This document shows, one piece after another, positions 1 through 8,299 of a DNA stretch of 64,000 nucleotides (position 1 is the stretch's first letter; every line of letters starts with the position of its first letter). Made by a program: the position numbers and the translations under genes. The DNA is from Prevotellaceae bacterium. GTDB taxonomy: Bacteria; Bacteroidota; Bacteroidia; Bacteroidales; Muribaculaceae. The notes below the pieces were generated by a model. That model searched no databases, was not told the origin of the DNA, and worked only from the letters and a program-made list of their open reading frames with translations. Where the stretch lies: the NCBI GenBank assembly GCA_021772015.1, contig JAETNS010000003.1:62001-126000 (forward strand). The letters are read 5' to 3'.

Positions 1-141
1 GCTCCCGCTGTCGAGCTTGACGAGAAAGCCAAGAAGGCCCTCGCCGCCGCCGAGGCCACAGGTGATTCCGAAAAGATCGCCAAGGTCAAAGCCGCTTTGG
101 AAAAAGCCGCCAAACTCAAAGCCGAGAAAGGGAATGCCTGA
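1..141 (+). CDS. nuoI: NADH-quinone oxidoreductase subunit I, C-terminal tail (partial)
   Basis: The window opens inside an ORF that reads APAVELDEKAKKALAAAEA and ends at TGA 139-141, 43 bp before nuoJ. Only 46 residues remain. They are Ala/Lys/Glu-rich and contain no iron-sulfur cysteines, so identity is inferred from position: nuoI directly precedes nuoJ in complex I operons, and Bacteroidetes NuoI often carries a charged helical extension after its ferredoxin domain. NuoI would carry two 4Fe-4S clusters on the cytoplasmic arm. The 5' part lies outside the window. Confidence 0.7.
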   Translation, partial: APAVELDEKAKKALAAAEATGDSEKIAKVKAALEKAAKLKAEKGNA

Positions 142-184
142 CGCAAGTCCCTCCAAATCCCATTAGAAAAAGTAAAAAAACAAT

Positions 185-703
185 ATGGAATCAGTAGGAA
201 GTATCATCGTTTATGTGGTAATCGCTCTGACGATTGTCATCTGCTCGGTGTTTGCTGTCACCACGCGCAAGATCCTGCGCGCCGCGACCTACCTGCTCTT
301 CACCCTTTTTGCCACCGCAGCTCTTTATTTCAAACTCGATTACGAGTTTCTTGGCGCGGTTCAGATTGCGGTGTACGCGGGCGGTATCGTGGTCCTGTTC
401 GTCTTCTCAATACTCCTGACGAGCCATCCGGGCGACAACAGTGCCAAACTTGCCTCCAGGAAACGCGCTCTCGGGCTTACCGGGGCGTTGTTGCTCCTGA
501 TTGTCGCAGGTTATTCCCTGGTAAGCCGCTGCAATTTCTGGTCGGCGCTACCCCAGGGCGAGAATCCCCCAATGAGTGAAATCGGCGAGACGCTGATGGG
601 TACGGCTCACGGCCAGTATCTCCTCCCCTTCGAGGCTGTCAGTGTGTTGCTGCTTGCATGTATAATCGGAGGTGTCGTCGTGGCACGTAAAAATAAAAAC
701 TAA
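185..703 (+). CDS. nuoJ: NADH-quinone oxidoreductase subunit J
   Basis: This is a 172-aa membrane protein with about five hydrophobic helices (roughly residues 8-26, 32-50, 56-76, 95-112 and 148-166). The stretch YAGGIVVLFVFSILLTS is the conserved NuoJ TM3 region, which contains the pi-bulge helix of complex I. NuoJ belongs to the antiporter-proximal membrane arm that couples quinone reduction to proton translocation. It sits 43 bp after the NuoI tail and 11 bp before nuoK, in canonical order. Length and order fit the family well. Confidence 0.95.
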   Translation: MESVGSIIVYVVIALTIVICSVFAVTTRKILRAATYLLFTLFATAALYFKLDYEFLGAVQIAVYAGGIVVLFVFSILLTSHPGDNSAKLASRKRALGLTGALLLLIVAGYSLVSRCNFWSALPQGENPPMSEIGETLMGTAHGQYLLPFEAVSVLLLACIIGGVVVARKNKN

Positions 704-714
704 ACCCCGCGAAA

Positions 715-1026
715 ATGGAACTTACAATTCTCTGGTATCTGATTCCGAGCCTGTTGATGTTCTGCTGCGGTGTTTACGGCTTTATCACCCGCAAGAACAT
801 GATCGCGATGCTCATCTCATTGGAGCTGATGCTCAACGCGGTCGACATAAACTTCGTTGTCTTCAACCGCTTCCTCTTCCCCGGAGAGCTTGAAGGCATG
901 TTCTTCACATTGTTTGCCATCGCTCTGGCTGCCGCCGAGACAGCGTTGGCCATCGCCATCATAATCAATGTCTTCCGTGTGTCGGAAAAGATAGATGTCG
1001 ATGATGTAACGAAAATGAAATTCTAA
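715..1026 (+). CDS. nuoK: NADH-quinone oxidoreductase subunit K
   Basis: This 103-aa protein has three transmembrane helices and is the MrpC-like subunit of the complex I membrane arm. The two buried glutamates of NuoK (Glu36 and Glu72 in E. coli) are recognisable in ISLELMLNA and AAAETALAIAI, so the proton pathway appears intact. It lies 11 bp after nuoJ and 8 bp before nuoL, consistent with tight translational coupling. Confidence 0.96.
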   Translation: MELTILWYLIPSLLMFCCGVYGFITRKNMIAMLISLELMLNAVDINFVVFNRFLFPGELEGMFFTLFAIALAAAETALAIAIIINVFRVSEKIDVDDVTKMKF

Positions 1027-1034
1027 GCACCGAC

Positions 1035-3065
1035 ATGGAACCTGTAATACCTATCATTATCCTGGCTTTGCCCCTGGCGATGTTCCTGGTGCTGGGACTT
1101 TTCGGCCACAAGATGGCACACCGCACCGCAGGCATCCTCGGCACTCTCGGTATGGGAGTGACCATGGTGCTGGCCTACATCACCGCGTTCACTTATTTCT
1201 TCTCAGGCTCCTCCGAGTTCATAAACGAGGAGGGGATACGCCTGCAGAGTGTGATTTTCAACTGGGACTGGCTCGCGTTCACCGACTCACTGGTGATCCG
1301 GTTAGGCTTCCTGCTTGATCCGATTTCCGCGCTGTTGCTTGTCGTGATCACGACCATCTCGTTCATGGTCCATCTCTACAGCAACGGTTACATGCGTGAC
1401 CATCACGGAGTATGGGAGACCGGTTTCCAGCGTTTCTACGCATTCCTTTCCCTGTTCAGCTTCTCGATGCTGGGTCTGGTAGTAGCGACCAATATCTTCC
1501 AGATGTATATCTTCTGGGAGCTTGTAGGAGCCTCTTCCTACCTGCTGATCGGTTTCTATTATACCAAACCGTCGGCTGTTTCCGCCTCTAAGAAGGCATT
1601 CATCGTGACCCGTTTCGCCGACCTTGGCTTCCTGATCGGTATCCTGATCCTGAGCTTCTATACCGGCACTTTCGACTTCACCAATTTCACCTCTGTCGGG
1701 GTTGAGGGGATGACCAATGTCTACCAGATCGACCTGACTACATCAGAAGGTGTCCGCAACTGGATAGCCACATCCCCCGCTCCTGTCTTTATGGGAGGAT
1801 CTGTCCTGACATGGGCTTTGGTGCTCATCTTCATGGGCGGTATGGGTAAGTCGGCAATGATGCCCCTGCATATCTGGCTTCCCGACGCTATGGAGGGCCC
1901 GACCCCCGTCTCGGCTCTTATCCACGCCGCTACTATGGTTGTAGCCGGTGTGTTCCTGGTGGCCCGTCTGTTCCCCCTCTACCTCATGGAGGAGGTCGCC
2001 CTGAATATCGTGACGGTTGTCGGCGCGATCACAGCTTTCTACGCAGCGATGGTTGCCTGCACACAGGTCGACATCAAACGCGTGCTTGCTTTCTCGACCA
2101 TCTCGCAGATCGCTTTCATGATGGTTTCCCTCGGTGTCGCCCGACCGGAGTTCCACCACGGACTGGGCTATATGGCCGCTATGTTCCATCTGTTCACCCA
2201 CGCCATGTTCAAGGCGTTGCTCTTCCTCTGCGCGGGTGCCCTCATCCATGCCATCGGCTCCAACGACTACACCGACATGCACGGCCTGCGGAAATACATG
2301 CCTGTGACCCACATCACATTCCTTGTAGGCTGTCTGGCCATTGCGGGTATCATACCTTTCGCCGGGTTCTTCTCCAAGGATGAGATTCTCACGGCAGTCT
2401 TCGGCCAGTCGATTTTCTGGTATATCTGGATGTCGGCGGTAGCCGGTCTGACAGCTTTCTACATGTTCCGTCTCTACTACCTCATTTTCTGGTGGAAGGA
2501 ACACAAAGTGCATGAGGGACACCATGCTCCTCATGATCAGCCGTGGACCATGACCCTCCCGTTGGTCATCCTCGCCCTGATCTCATGTGTGGCAGGATTC
2601 GTCCCCATGGGCAACCTTGTGACATGGAACGGCCACCCGATGTTCGAGTCAGTCAACTTCTTCACCAACCTCGGCGCATTAGACTGGAGCGTGGCTTCGA
2701 TCAGCCTTGCAGTGGCCATTATCGCGATCCTGATCGCCACCGTGATGTACAAGAAAGAGAACCCTCTCCCTGCAAAGATGAAGAACGCGCTGCCGCGCCT
2801 GTGGGACTGGTGTTACCACCGCTTCTACTGGGACGAGCTTTATATGTTCATCACCCACAAGATCATTTTCGGTTGCATTTCCAAGCCGATCGCATGGTTT
2901 GACCGTCATGTCATCGACGGTTCGATGGACGGCATGGCCTGGGTAACGCAGCGCATATCGTATGCCATCCGCGGACTCCAGTCGGGCAATATCCAGCTTT
3001 ATGTCTGGATCTACCTGTTCGGGGTAGTCCTTCTCGGAGCGATCACCGCCATCTGTCTGTTCTGA
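1035..3065 (+). CDS. nuoL: NADH-quinone oxidoreductase subunit L
   Basis: This 676-aa polytopic protein is the distal antiporter-like subunit of complex I, homologous to MrpA. The TM5 glutamate is visible in IFWELVGASSYLLIGF and the TM7 lysine in MGKSAMMPLHIWLPDA, so both key residues of the proton channel are kept. The C-terminus contains the extra region typical of NuoL (lateral helix HL plus a final TM). The length is normal (E. coli 613 aa, many Bacteroidetes 630-700 aa). The start is the first ATG, 8 bp after nuoK. Confidence 0.97.
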   Translation: MEPVIPIIILALPLAMFLVLGLFGHKMAHRTAGILGTLGMGVTMVLAYITAFTYFFSGSSEFINEEGIRLQSVIFNWDWLAFTDSLVIRLGFLLDPISALLLVVITTISFMVHLYSNGYMRDHHGVWETGFQRFYAFLSLFSFSMLGLVVATNIFQMYIFWELVGASSYLLIGFYYTKPSAVSASKKAFIVTRFADLGFLIGILILSFYTGTFDFTNFTSVGVEGMTNVYQIDLTTSEGVRNWIATSPAPVFMGGSVLTWALVLIFMGGMGKSAMMPLHIWLPDAMEGPTPVSALIHAATMVVAGVFLVARLFPLYLMEEVALNIVTVVGAITAFYAAMVACTQVDIKRVLAFSTISQIAFMMVSLGVARPEFHHGLGYMAAMFHLFTHAMFKALLFLCAGALIHAIGSNDYTDMHGLRKYMPVTHITFLVGCLAIAGIIPFAGFFSKDEILTAVFGQSIFWYIWMSAVAGLTAFYMFRLYYLIFWWKEHKVHEGHHAPHDQPWTMTLPLVILALISCVAGFVPMGNLVTWNGHPMFESVNFFTNLGALDWSVASISLAVAIIAILIATVMYKKENPLPAKMKNALPRLWDWCYHRFYWDELYMFITHKIIFGCISKPIAWFDRHVIDGSMDGMAWVTQRISYAIRGLQSGNIQLYVWIYLFGVVLLGAITAICLF

Positions 3066-3124
3066 CCGACAGGTTCCGGTTCCTTACAGTGAAAATATAG
3101 TATAATAGAAATACAGAAACAGAG

Positions 3125-4630
3125 ATGTTTTCAAACCTTCTGATTTACTTCGTGGTGATACCCCTGCTGATGCTGGCCGGTTTCGCCATCTGCAAAAACA
3201 TCAGGCAGGTCCGCGCCGTAGCCGTCGCGGGATCTATCCTGCTGATGGGCCTGAGCGTCTGGGTGCTTTGCGATTACCTCGCCCTGCGCGCGGCAGGCAA
3301 CATGGAGGAGATGCTTTTACGCGGGGAATGGACATGGTTCGAGCCGCTCAATATCAAGCTCGCCGTCGGAGTCGACGGAGTCTCGATCGCGATGTTGATT
3401 CTCTCCTCGATAATCGTCTTCGCCGGATCATTCGCCTCTTGGAAAATAGATGATGCACGCCACTTCTTCATGTGGCTCATACTCCTCTCGACCGGAGTTT
3501 TCGGCTTCTTCATCTCCATCGACCTCTTCACGATGTTCATGTTTTATGAGGTCGCCCTTATCCCTATGTACCTGCTTATCGGGGTCTGGGGAACAGGCCG
3601 CAAGGAATATTCCGCGATGAAGCTTACCCTGATGCTGATGGGAGGTTCTGCCTTCCTGATGCTCAGTCTTATCGGGATCTACTTCCATTCCGCTCCCGAG
3701 GGGAGCCAGCTCACCTGGAACATCCTTGAGATCTCGCAGAACGCCAGCATTTCGACCGGATGGCAGTATTTCCTCTTCCCGATGTGCTTCGTCGGTTTCG
3801 GTGTGCTCGGGGCGATGTTCCCCTTCCACACATGGAGCCCTGACGGTCACGCCTGCGCCCCGACAGCTGTGTCAATGCTTCATGCCGGAGTGTTGATGAA
3901 ACTGGGAGGTTACGGATGTTTCCGCGTCGCCATGTATCTCATGCCCCAGGCCGCTAATGATCTGGCATGGATATTCCTCATTCTGACGGGTATCTCGGTA
4001 GTATACGGAGCGTTCTCCGCCTGTGTGCAGACCGACCTCAAATATATCAACGCTTATTCTTCGGTAAGCCACTGCGGCATGGTGCTGTTCGCCATCCTCA
4101 TGATCAACACGACGGCTCTCACCGGAGCCATCATGCAGATGCTTTCCCACGGTCTGATGACAGCCCTGTTCTTCGCCCTGATCGGTATGATCTATGGCCG
4201 CACACATACGCGTGATATCCGTCTTATGGGTGGTCTGATGAAAATCATTCCCTTCCTCGGTGTCGGGTATGTCATCGCCGGTATGGCCTCGCTCGGACTT
4301 CCCGGTCTGTCGGGCTTCGTCGCCGAGATGACGATATTCGTCGGCTCGTTCGAGCATACCGACATGTTCCACCGCGTCTTCACAATCGTGGCATGCTGCT
4401 CGATCGTGATCACCGCCGTCTATATCCTCCGCGTTGTCGGCAAGCTGCTTTTCGGCCCGGTCCAGGATCCTCATCATGCCGAGTTGACCGACGCGACCTG
4501 GTGGGAACGCCTCTCTGTCGTTACGCTCATTGTAAGTGTGGCCGCGATCGGTTGCTTCCCCAACTTCTTCGAGAGCCTTATTCGTTTCACCTTCAGCCCC
4601 GAAATATTCCACGCCATCGGCCTCAACTGA
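3125..4630 (+). CDS. nuoM: NADH-quinone oxidoreductase subunit M
   Basis: This 501-aa antiporter-like subunit (MrpD-like) has about 14 TM helices. Conserved elements include the TM5 Glu (FMFYEVALIPMYLLIG), PFHTWSPDGHACAPTA, the TM8 lysine (AGVLMKLGGYG) and the TM12 Glu (GFVAEMTIFVGSF). The TM7 position equivalent to E. coli Lys234, normally FAVKxP, reads FGVLGAM, and the following HTE is HAC. The essential TM7 lysine therefore appears to be missing (see findings). It lies between nuoL and nuoN in the usual order. Confidence 0.96.
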   Translation: MFSNLLIYFVVIPLLMLAGFAICKNIRQVRAVAVAGSILLMGLSVWVLCDYLALRAAGNMEEMLLRGEWTWFEPLNIKLAVGVDGVSIAMLILSSIIVFAGSFASWKIDDARHFFMWLILLSTGVFGFFISIDLFTMFMFYEVALIPMYLLIGVWGTGRKEYSAMKLTLMLMGGSAFLMLSLIGIYFHSAPEGSQLTWNILEISQNASISTGWQYFLFPMCFVGFGVLGAMFPFHTWSPDGHACAPTAVSMLHAGVLMKLGGYGCFRVAMYLMPQAANDLAWIFLILTGISVVYGAFSACVQTDLKYINAYSSVSHCGMVLFAILMINTTALTGAIMQMLSHGLMTALFFALIGMIYGRTHTRDIRLMGGLMKIIPFLGVGYVIAGMASLGLPGLSGFVAEMTIFVGSFEHTDMFHRVFTIVACCSIVITAVYILRVVGKLLFGPVQDPHHAELTDATWWERLSVVTLIVSVAAIGCFPNFFESLIRFTFSPEIFHAIGLN

Positions 4631-4671
4631 CAGTTGACGGCAGTTGTCACGGAAGAAACTAATTCTGACAC

Positions 4672-6141
4672 ATGGATTACTCTCAATTTTTGGCAATGAA
4701 ACAGGAGATAGCCCTGCTTGTGGTTTTCCTGTTGGTATTCCTCTATGATACGTTCATGCCCCGAAAGGCGTTGGGCGCCACATCGGCGGTCACAACCACG
4801 CTTTTCCTCTTGTTCACCGTATGGAGCTTCATCTGGGGCGGTGTGGCAGGAAACGTAGACGCGTTTGCCGGGATGTATGTCACCTCCCCCGTATGCGCGA
4901 TGATCAAGAACATTCTTAATATCGGTGTGTTGATAGTACTCGTGCAGGCAACCTCATGGGTCAACTCCGATTTCCAGAAGGTACGGCGAGGTGAGTATTA
5001 CGAGCTGTTGCTTGTGACCCTCTTCGGCATGTATCTGATGATCTCAGCCCGTCATTTCCTCCTGTTCCTCATCGGTCTTGAATCCGCCTCGCTGCCTCTG
5101 GCCGCTATGGTCGCTTTCGACAAGAACCGTTATGAGAGCCATGAGGCCGCTGTCAAATATCTTATGACCGCAGTATTCTCTTCGGCGATATTCATGATGG
5201 GCCTGTCGTTTGTCTACGGGCTTTCCGGCTCGCTTTATTTCGAGGACATAGCGATGCAGCTCGGCTCACAGAGCAATACCATGCTGGTGGTGGCCCTCGC
5301 GTTTGTGATTTCCGGTATCGGTTTCAAGCTTTCTCTTGTGCCTTTCCATCTCTGGACCGCCGATGTTTACCAAGGTGCCCCGACTCCTGTCACTTCCTAC
5401 CTGTCGGTTATCTCCAAAGGCGCGGCCGCATTCGCGTTTCTCGTGATACTCGTCCAGGCTTTCGGCCAGTTCTATAGTGAGGTATGGGAATGGATGCTTT
5501 ATGCGCTGATTATCGCGACCATCACTGTCGGTAACCTCTTTGCCATCCGCCAGAAGAACATGAAACGCTTCCTGGCTTTCTCTTCCATATCCCAGGCCGG
5601 ATATATCATGCTCGGCATTGTCGGATGCAATGAGATGGGGCTCGCTGCAATGATGTATTACATCCTCGTCTACATCTTCTCGAACCTCGCCGCCTTCGGC
5701 GTGATCGGTGCTATCGAGAACAAGACCGGCAAGGTAGAGATGACCGACTACAACGGCCTGTCGAAGACCAATCCGTGGCTCTCTTTCTCGATGACCCTGG
5801 CGATGTTCTCGCTGGCCGGTATCCCGCCTTTCGCCGGATTCTTCAGCAAGTTCTTCATCTTCACGTCGGCTATCAACCAGGGATCCATCGCGATCTACAT
5901 ACTGGTATTGATCGCTTTGATAAACACGATCATCTCACTTTACTATTATCTGCTGGTTGTCAAGGCAATGTATATCTCTCCCGAAGAACCGCAGATCGAG
6001 AAGTTCCGTTCAACATGTACCGAGCGGGTTAGCCTTTGGGTGACTGTGCTTGGCATAATCCTCCTCGGAATAGTAAGCTTCTTCTACGACTCCATTTTCA
6101 ACGCCGCCAGTCTCTCCAATTTGTTTGGATTTATAGCCTGA
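4672..6141 (+). CDS. nuoN: NADH-quinone oxidoreductase subunit N
   Basis: This 489-aa antiporter-like subunit is next to the quinone module and is the last gene of the nuo operon. The expected charged residues are present: Glu in LIGLESASLPLAA, the TM7 Lys in GIGFKLSLVPFHLW and the TM8 Lys in SVISKGAAAF. The gene starts 41 bp after nuoM and is followed 16 bp later by a strong terminator. The length is ordinary for NuoN (E. coli 485 aa). Confidence 0.97.
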   Translation: MDYSQFLAMKQEIALLVVFLLVFLYDTFMPRKALGATSAVTTTLFLLFTVWSFIWGGVAGNVDAFAGMYVTSPVCAMIKNILNIGVLIVLVQATSWVNSDFQKVRRGEYYELLLVTLFGMYLMISARHFLLFLIGLESASLPLAAMVAFDKNRYESHEAAVKYLMTAVFSSAIFMMGLSFVYGLSGSLYFEDIAMQLGSQSNTMLVVALAFVISGIGFKLSLVPFHLWTADVYQGAPTPVTSYLSVISKGAAAFAFLVILVQAFGQFYSEVWEWMLYALIIATITVGNLFAIRQKNMKRFLAFSSISQAGYIMLGIVGCNEMGLAAMMYYILVYIFSNLAAFGVIGAIENKTGKVEMTDYNGLSKTNPWLSFSMTLAMFSLAGIPPFAGFFSKFFIFTSAINQGSIAIYILVLIALINTIISLYYYLLVVKAMYISPEEPQIEKFRSTCTERVSLWVTVLGIILLGIVSFFYDSIFNAASLSNLFGFIA

Positions 6142-6157
6142 CGGTATTGAATCAATA

Positions 6158-6205
6158 AAAGCCCGAGGGGGCCTGCGCGGATAAGCGCAGGCCCCCTCGG
6201 GCTTT
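6158..6205. terminator. Bidirectional rho-independent terminator after nuoN
   Basis: A perfect 21-bp GC-rich stem (AAAGCCCGAGGGGGCCTGCGC and its complement) surrounds a 6-nt loop, with A-rich left and T-rich right ends. It ends the nuo operon and can also serve the convergent regulator gene that ends at 6382. Confidence 0.93.
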
Positions 6206-6381
6206 ATCGGTAAGAAGATTGAGAGTCGAGGGGGACTTTTGGGAAACCGTCGCTTTGCTCCGGCACTGGACTGCCTTGGATGGGAAGGCATAGAAACAGG
6301 CATGAGGGGTAGCGGGGGAGCGTCGGAAGAGGGAAAGGGGAGAAATAGGAGAGAGGAAATGACGGGAGAGAGTAGAGAAGC

Positions 6382-7953
6382 TTAGCCCGGGCGTGAGGTG
6401 AGGAAGGTGTCGAGATCTTCGGATTTGGGGAGTTTGAACTTGGTGCGGAGTCGGTAGCGCGCCGAGTTGACTGATGGGCGGGAAATTCCGAGATAAACAG
6501 ATATTTCCTCGGTCGTGTGTTTCAGGTAGAGGAGCATGCAAAGGAGTTCGTCGTTTGAGGAAAGAGCCGGGAACTCCTGCTTAAGGGAGGGAATGAATTT
6601 TGGATACAGGACATTGAACGCCCGGCGGAATTTACCTTCCTCCTGACCTGTTATGAGCTGCGGCGATGAGAGGATGGTGCTGTTGGAGTTCATTCCGGCA
6701 GACAAGTCCTTTTCAAGTGTGTCGACTCTTTCTGTCAAAAGAGTGTTGGATTGATTGAGATTCAGAAGTTCGCGTTCCTGCATGATACGTTTCTGATTGA
6801 GGAGCCTGTTGCGTAACAACAGGATTATCGAACACAGGACCAATGACACAAGAATCAACGAACCGATACTGTAGAAAAGAAATGACTCGTCGCGTTCCAC
6901 CTCCAGTTGCAATGCGAGGATCGTGTTACGGTCTTCAGCGGTTTTCAAGTCATGCTTTACAATGGCTCCTATAAGTGCATTTGCCTTTTCGACTCGCAGG
7001 AAGGAGTCGGCCACTTGCTCATATTCCGGGAAAAGCTCGGCCATCTCATGATACATACCGTTGCCGGCATATGCCTTCATCAGTACCCCGTTGGCGGCAT
7101 TGAGCAACTCAATATCCCCTTGCTCCTTGAATTCCTCCCGGGCTTTCCGCATCAGCGGCAATCCTTTGTCGGGTCGGCCTTGCAGGGTGTATCCATAGCC
7201 CAGAGAGAAATAACGGTTTGAAGGATCGATCTCATCGTAGTCAACAACCTGTTCGAGGGTCCGGACGCTCCACGCAACTGAATCAGGATTGTCGGCATAG
7301 GCTACCAGCATCAGGTATGCTTTTTCTCCCAATACCATTGCCCTTAATACATCCTTGTCGGCACGTGTAGGACCGTTATTGATGGCCTCAAGCGCCATGT
7401 CATAACAATGAGAAGCACTGTCCACCTCATATTCAAGTTGGTAGATATCGGCCCGAAACCTATAGACATCACTTAACATCAGCCCGTTTTGGCGTTTGCT
7501 CTCCGCTATCGCGCTGTCGCTGTATTCCAGGGCAGTTTCAGTTATTCCGAGCAAAGCGTAAAGCGACCCTATGTCGGCGAAGAGCTGGATCGCTCCCTCG
7601 TCGCGGGCAGAAATCGGTTTGGCCCGCAGTGAATCCTCTGCTTCCTTGTAATATCTTATGGAGGAAGCGTAGTCTCCGATCACGTTATAGAAGAATCCCA
7701 TTTGCTCCAACACCTCGACAGGGTCATTATTCGATTCGCCGCGTCTCATCTGCTCGACAGCCTCTATCTGTTTGGCGATGAATTTTTCCGAAGGCTCTCC
7801 GTCGTTTCTCATTTTCCATGCCTGATAAGACAATGATGATGTATCAGGGTATACGGCACTCTCCGTATCCTTTGAAGCATTACTTTCAGAGCAAGATGAT
7901 ACTAATGATAACATCACAGTTATCGCGGAAACAATGATTGCCGAGAGTCTCAT
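6382..7953 (-). CDS. TPR-containing lipoprotein sensor with C-terminal helix-turn-helix (DUF6377-like)
   Basis: The 523-aa protein begins with a lipoprotein signal (hydrophobic run then LVSSCSES, Cys about 21). A TPR-like helical region follows to about residue 350, then one TM (LILVSLVLCSIILLL, about 362-380), a coiled coil (about 385-417) and a C-terminal HTH near 465-510 (ISVYLGISRPSVNSARYRLR). This layout is typical of Bacteroidales membrane-bound regulators with a periplasmic sensor and a cytoplasmic DNA-binding end. A lipobox plus a TM is unusual, and the signal may instead act as a first TM. It is divergent from the pilus operon and is the obvious candidate regulator of it. Ligand and target are inferred. 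Confidence 0.82.
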   Translation of the reverse strand: MRLSAIIVSAITVMLSLVSSCSESNASKDTESAVYPDTSSLSYQAWKMRNDGEPSEKFIAKQIEAVEQMRRGESNNDPVEVLEQMGFFYNVIGDYASSIRYYKEAEDSLRAKPISARDEGAIQLFADIGSLYALLGITETALEYSDSAIAESKRQNGLMLSDVYRFRADIYQLEYEVDSASHCYDMALEAINNGPTRADKDVLRAMVLGEKAYLMLVAYADNPDSVAWSVRTLEQVVDYDEIDPSNRYFSLGYGYTLQGRPDKGLPLMRKAREEFKEQGDIELLNAANGVLMKAYAGNGMYHEMAELFPEYEQVADSFLRVEKANALIGAIVKHDLKTAEDRNTILALQLEVERDESFLFYSIGSLILVSLVLCSIILLLRNRLLNQKRIMQERELLNLNQSNTLLTERVDTLEKDLSAGMNSNSTILSSPQLITGQEEGKFRRAFNVLYPKFIPSLKQEFPALSSNDELLCMLLYLKHTTEEISVYLGISRPSVNSARYRLRTKFKLPKSEDLDTFLTSRPG

Positions 7954-8138
7954 TTATCGCGTCGGATTAGGGTGTGGTAATTATGTACGGGTGAAAAAAG
8001 TCATTAAAAAAGCAGTGGGGTAAATTGGGGGCTTACACCGTGAGGATTTCCCGGTTTGAACCTTTTCAATACAAAATTAAATAAAATGCTTTAAAATTAA
8101 TGTTTATTTTGTATGATTTTTACCCCCCCCGATACGAA

Positions 8139-8166
8139 ATCTATTGTGTATCTATTGAATCTATTG
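8139..8166 (+). repeat. Three ATCTATTG direct repeats at the pilus promoter
   Basis: ATCTATTG occurs at 8139-8146, 8150-8157 and 8159-8166, with repeat starts 11 and 9 bp apart, about one helical turn. The last copy supplies the ATTG that could act as the -33 element. This is a likely activator binding array. The identity of the binding protein is inferred. Confidence 0.6.
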
Positions 8167-8195
8167 CTAATATATGAGTCCGGAAAGTAACTTTG
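8164..8195 (+). promoter_or_regulatory. Pilus operon promoter (Bacteroides type)
   Basis: TAACTTTG at 8188-8195 matches the Bacteroides -7 consensus TAnnTTTG exactly. The -33 element is only a partial match (TTG at 8164-8166, about 21 bp upstream), which suits an activator-dependent promoter. The transcript would start near 8202. Confidence 0.65.
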
Positions 8196-8299
8196 CACGC
8201 TCAATATGGCAATCTATAATCTACGAATCTTTGACCTTGCCTTTCGACACATGATTATTATATACAATCCGCCGGTGACATAGGCATGTAAAAAATCAC

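Larger units (their letters stand above)
7954..8299. other. Divergent regulatory region between the regulator and the pilus operon
   Basis: This is 346 bp of AT-rich sequence without an ORF. It holds a 9-bp inverted repeat (ATACAAAAT 8069-8077 and ATTTTGTAT 8106-8114), a minus-strand -7-like box (CAAAATTA at 8072-8079), a run of eight C (8123-8130), three direct copies of ATCTATTG (8139, 8150, 8159) and a plus-strand -7 box at 8188. A roughly 100-nt leader precedes the first pilus-operon gene. Confidence 0.7.

Noticed and set aside
1743-2534. 263-aa minus-strand ORF inside nuoL
   Set aside because: It is fully antisense to nuoL, has skewed His/Glu/Arg-rich composition typical of shadow frames, and shows no domain.
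8069-8114. Invertible promoter segment flanked by the 9-bp repeats
   Set aside because: The arms are short and AT-rich, and no recombinase gene is near; an operator is more likely.
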